DNA from: Klebsiella grimontii
GTDB taxonomy: Bacteria; Pseudomonadota; Gammaproteobacteria; Enterobacterales; Enterobacteriaceae
Length of the DNA: 64,000 bases
NCBI RefSeq assembly: GCF_900200035.1
Contig: NZ_FZTC01000019.1
Location: 62,001-126,000, forward strand
Direction of reading: 5' to 3'
Each line of letters begins with the position of its first letter. Within the stretch, counting starts at the first letter, position 1. This document shows positions 61,890 to 64,000 of this stretch, piece after piece. The translations under genes and the position numbers were made by a program. The notes beneath the pieces are model-generated. The model worked only from the letters and a program-made list of their open reading frames with translations. It was not told where the DNA came from and did no database searches.

Positions 61890-62031
61890 TTTTGCCTGGC
61901 AAAAACGAGAATTCAAGCCCGTTTGATAAAAACAGGTTAACGGTATGTGCGTTTATTGTGGAAGAAGCCTTGGGAAGGGAAAGGAGGAGCCTGGTCTCAA
62001 GCCCGGCATTCACCGGGCTGAGAAGGGGGGA

Positions 62032-63306
62032 TTATCCCGGATATATACCGCGATCTTTACGCGCCATCAGGATCCGCTCACAGGCCACGATATAGGCGGC
62101 GGTGCGTAAAGAGCACGCTTTTTCCACGGCTTTTTCGTAAACGTGAACGATCGCATCGGTCATGATGCGGTCCATTTTGGCGTTGATCTCTTCTTCGCTC
62201 CAGAAGAAGCTGGCCATATCCTGTACCCATTCGAAGTAGCTCACGGTGACGCCGCCGGCGTTACAGATAACGTCCGGCACCACCACAATGCCGCGCTCGG
62301 CCAGCACGTCGTCCGCTTCCGGATAGGTCGGGCCGTTAGCGCCTTCGAGCACCAGTTTACAGCTGAGGGTTTCGGCGCGCTCGCGCGTAATCTGGCCTTC
62401 CAGCGCCGCCGGGATCAGAATATCCATCGGCGTCGTCCAGAACGCTTCTTTGGCAATTTCGCGGGCGCCAGGGAAACCGGCGATTTGCTTGTTCTCGGCC
62501 TGCCATGCGGTCAGCGCGGCCATATCAATACCGCCCTCGTTATACAGGGTGGCGGTGTGGTCCTGAATCACCACAATCCGCGCGCCGACGCCTGCAAACA
62601 GGCGGGCCGCTTCGCTACCCACGTTACCAAAACCCTGTAGCGCGACTTTGGCACCCTCGATTTCGATACCGCTGCGGCGAGCCACTTCGCGACCGGTGAC
62701 GAATACGCCGCGGCCGGTGGCTTTTTCACGGCCCAGCGAACCGCCGAGGTGAATCGGCTTGCCGGTGACCACGCCGGTGATGGTAGTGCCGTGGTTCATG
62801 GAGTAGGTATCCATCATCCAGGCCATCACTTTGCCGTTGGTGCCGACGTCCGGCGCCGGAATATCTTTTTGCGGCCCGATAATAATGCCGATCTCGCTGG
62901 TATAGCGACGGGTCAAACGCTCCAGTTCACCTTCCGACAATGAGAACGGGTCGACGCGGATGCCGCCTTTGGCGCCGCCGTAGGGAATATTAACTGCCGC
63001 ACACTTGATGGTCATCCAGGCTGAAAGCGCCATCACTTCATTCAGATCAACATCAGGATGGTAGCGCACGCCGCCTTTACCCGGTCCGCGCGAGAGGTTG
63101 TGCTGAACGCGATAGCCTTCGAAGTGGCGGATAGTACCATCGTCCATTTGCACCGGGATATCAACGATGAGCGCGCGTTTCGGATGGCGCAGGGTTTCAA
63201 TCCAGAAAGCGAGATCGCCGAGGTAGGGCGCGACGCGATCGATTTGACGCAGGTAGGTGGTCCATGGAGATGTACTACTTTCAGAAGCGTAAGATAACTT
63301 TTCCAT
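62032..63306 (-). CDS. NAD-type glutamate dehydrogenase (Glu/Leu/Phe/Val dehydrogenase family)
   Basis: The protein has 424 residues. The substrate-binding region is [20 protein letters not shown] followed by [16 protein letters not shown], with the catalytic Lys. The dinucleotide fold is [20 protein letters not shown], and [20 protein letters not shown] is typical of hexameric GDH of the GudB/RocG (catabolic, NAD-linked) branch. It differs from the biosynthetic enterobacterial GdhA. It converts glutamate to 2-oxoglutarate plus ammonia. A leading Met precedes [14 protein letters not shown], an N-terminus close to known members. It is monocistronic with a 410-bp region before it. An unpaired hairpin (AGCCCGG/CCGGGCT, 62000-62019) follows its stop. 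Confidence 0.88.
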   Translation of the reverse strand: MEKLSYASESSTSPWTTYLRQIDRVAPYLGDLAFWIETLRHPKRALIVDIPVQMDDGTIRHFEGYRVQHNLSRGPGKGGVRYHPDVDLNEVMALSAWMTIKCAAVNIPYGGAKGGIRVDPFSLSEGELERLTRRYTSEIGIIIGPQKDIPAPDVGTNGKVMAWMMDTYSMNHGTTITGVVTGKPIHLGGSLGREKATGRGVFVTGREVARRSGIEIEGAKVALQGFGNVGSEAARLFAGVGARIVVIQDHTATLYNEGGIDMAALTAWQAENKQIAGFPGAREIAKEAFWTTPMDILIPAALEGQITRERAETLSCKLVLEGANGPTYPEADDVLAERGIVVVPDVICNAGGVTVSYFEWVQDMASFFWSEEEINAKMDRIMTDAIVHVYEKAVEKACSLRTAAYIVACERILMARKDRGIYPG

Positions 63307-63716
63307 AAGAGTCCTGTTTCGCAGTGATAATTATTTTGTTAACCGTGGAAAGGTACAGCTATAAACTCTGTAACGAGAATGTTATCACCAATTTAATGGG
63401 ACGGTATTTGGCAAAAATGCAGAATATGCTGTTGTTGCGGCTGGGATTCAGCTTTTTATGAATAAAAAAACGCAAAACAAGGCTCTTCATGGATGAATAT
63501 GCATTTTTGTGCATTAAAGCCGTAGTTGTAACCCTTTCTCCCTATTTATTAGATTCTTGACCCTCTTCAAAAAGTGAATAAAACGCTATTCAGATGTGTT
63601 GACTTTGTTGCTTAAGAGGCGTGGGTGCGCTATTTGCGCTTTATTACCCAAAGTTCGCGCCAGCGTCTAAGATGGTGGCCGCTAATCTACGGCTGAGAGT
63701 GTTAACAGGAGAGAAC
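63307..63716. other. 410-bp divergent control region of the glutamate dehydrogenase gene and ydcF
   Basis: No gene is seen. The region is A+T-rich with several runs of A and T. A dyad TGAAT-N8-ATTCA lies at 63575-63592, and ATGCA words repeat near 63500. The dyad has ARG-box-like arms but the spacer is 8 rather than 4, so ArgR binding is doubtful. Promoters for both divergent genes must lie here. Confidence 0.45.
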
Positions 63717-64000
63717 ATGTCAGAACATTTTCCATCGCTACCCGAGGCGGTACTGGCCGCGGCGAACCAGCTGGGCGCCTGGCTGGCGCAGGATGATTTG
63801 CCCCGTGACCCGCAAATAGAGGTGGTGGTGCTGGCTGGCAACGCGGTGATCCCGACCATCGATTTCGCCTGCCGGCTGGCGGCGCGGCACGCGGTTCCGC
63901 TGCTGATCAGCGGCGGTATCGGTCACTCCACTTCGTTTTTATACCAGTCGGTGTTGAACGACCCGCGCTACCGCGCCATTGCGGTAAGGGATCGCGCCGA
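63717..64000 (+). CDS. ydcF: YdcF family protein (DUF218), N-terminal part
   Basis: The frame starts at the ATG 63717 after AGGAGAG and runs off the right edge. It begins MSEHFPSLPEAVLAAANQLG and has VVVLAGNAVIPTIDFACRLA and LLISGGIGHSTSFLYQS, which align with E. coli YdcF. The family is a DUF218 nucleotide-binding (SAM-binding in E. coli YdcF) protein with no established role. In E. coli, ydcF lies just downstream of hrpA, so synteny is kept apart from the inserted efflux operon and gdh gene. Confidence 0.9.
   Translation, partial: MSEHFPSLPEAVLAAANQLGAWLAQDDLPRDPQIEVVVLAGNAVIPTIDFACRLAARHAVPLLISGGIGHSTSFLYQSVLNDPRYRAIAVRDRA

Noticed and set aside
63575-63592. Possible ARG box TGAAT...ATTCA upstream of the glutamate dehydrogenase gene
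   Set aside because: The 8-bp spacer is wrong for ArgR, which needs about 4 bp between these arms.

Overview
The window looks like chromosome from Klebsiella or a very close relative (K. pneumoniae or K. oxytoca complex, K. aerogenes, Raoultella). The main reasons are a complete rarA-oqxA-oqxB-oqxR locus, which is native to Klebsiella chromosomes, a full enterobacterial phenylacetate (paa) cluster next to a copper amine oxidase gene (tynA), and the backbone genes azoR, hrpA and ydcF. Most of the sequence is GC-rich with Klebsiella-like codon use. The part from about 26.2 to 30.8 kb is visibly richer in A+T.

Layout. 0-5.1 kb: the end of a phytanoyl-CoA dioxygenase family gene, a frameshifted RibD/DHFR-like gene, and a FUSC-DUF1656-HlyD efflux operon with a divergent AraC-type regulator. 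5.2-10.8 kb: rarA, oqxAB and oqxR, with well-defined candidate control sites. 11-18.1 kb: a LysR/MFS pair, an extra GAPDH, a GlxA-type regulator, and a MocR-type regulator divergent from an arylamine N-acetyltransferase. 18.7-20.7 kb: a membrane protein followed by a 24-residue membrane peptide, then a nucleotidyltransferase.

20.9-35.1 kb is an accessory mosaic. It holds many small regulator/enzyme pairs: a benzoylformate decarboxylase-like ThDP enzyme with a convergent LysR gene, LysR/SDR, MFS/HTH, HxlR/NmrA and GST/LysR. It also has a FimB-sized tyrosine recombinase whose ribosome site and start codon lie in one arm of a perfect 14-bp inverted repeat, two gene-tail remnants, and two diverged copies of a non-coding repeat bracketing 26.1-30.4 kb.

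35.3-51.4 kb is an aromatic-amine and phenylacetate catabolic island. TynA oxidises 2-phenylethylamine in the periplasm. PaaK makes phenylacetyl-CoA, PaaABCDE epoxidises it, PaaG isomerises it, PaaZ opens the ring and oxidises the aldehyde, and PaaJ, PaaF and PaaH carry out beta-oxidation to acetyl-CoA and succinyl-CoA. PaaI and PaaY are thioesterases, and PaaX represses the cluster. No phenylacetaldehyde dehydrogenase (feaB) lies beside tynA, so that step must be encoded elsewhere.

51.4-64 kb is backbone: a GFA-type protein, azoR, hrpA, a marR-MFS-HlyD-OMF-O-methyltransferase operon, an NAD-type glutamate dehydrogenase family gene and the start of ydcF. No rRNA, tRNA, CRISPR array or complete insertion sequence was recognised.
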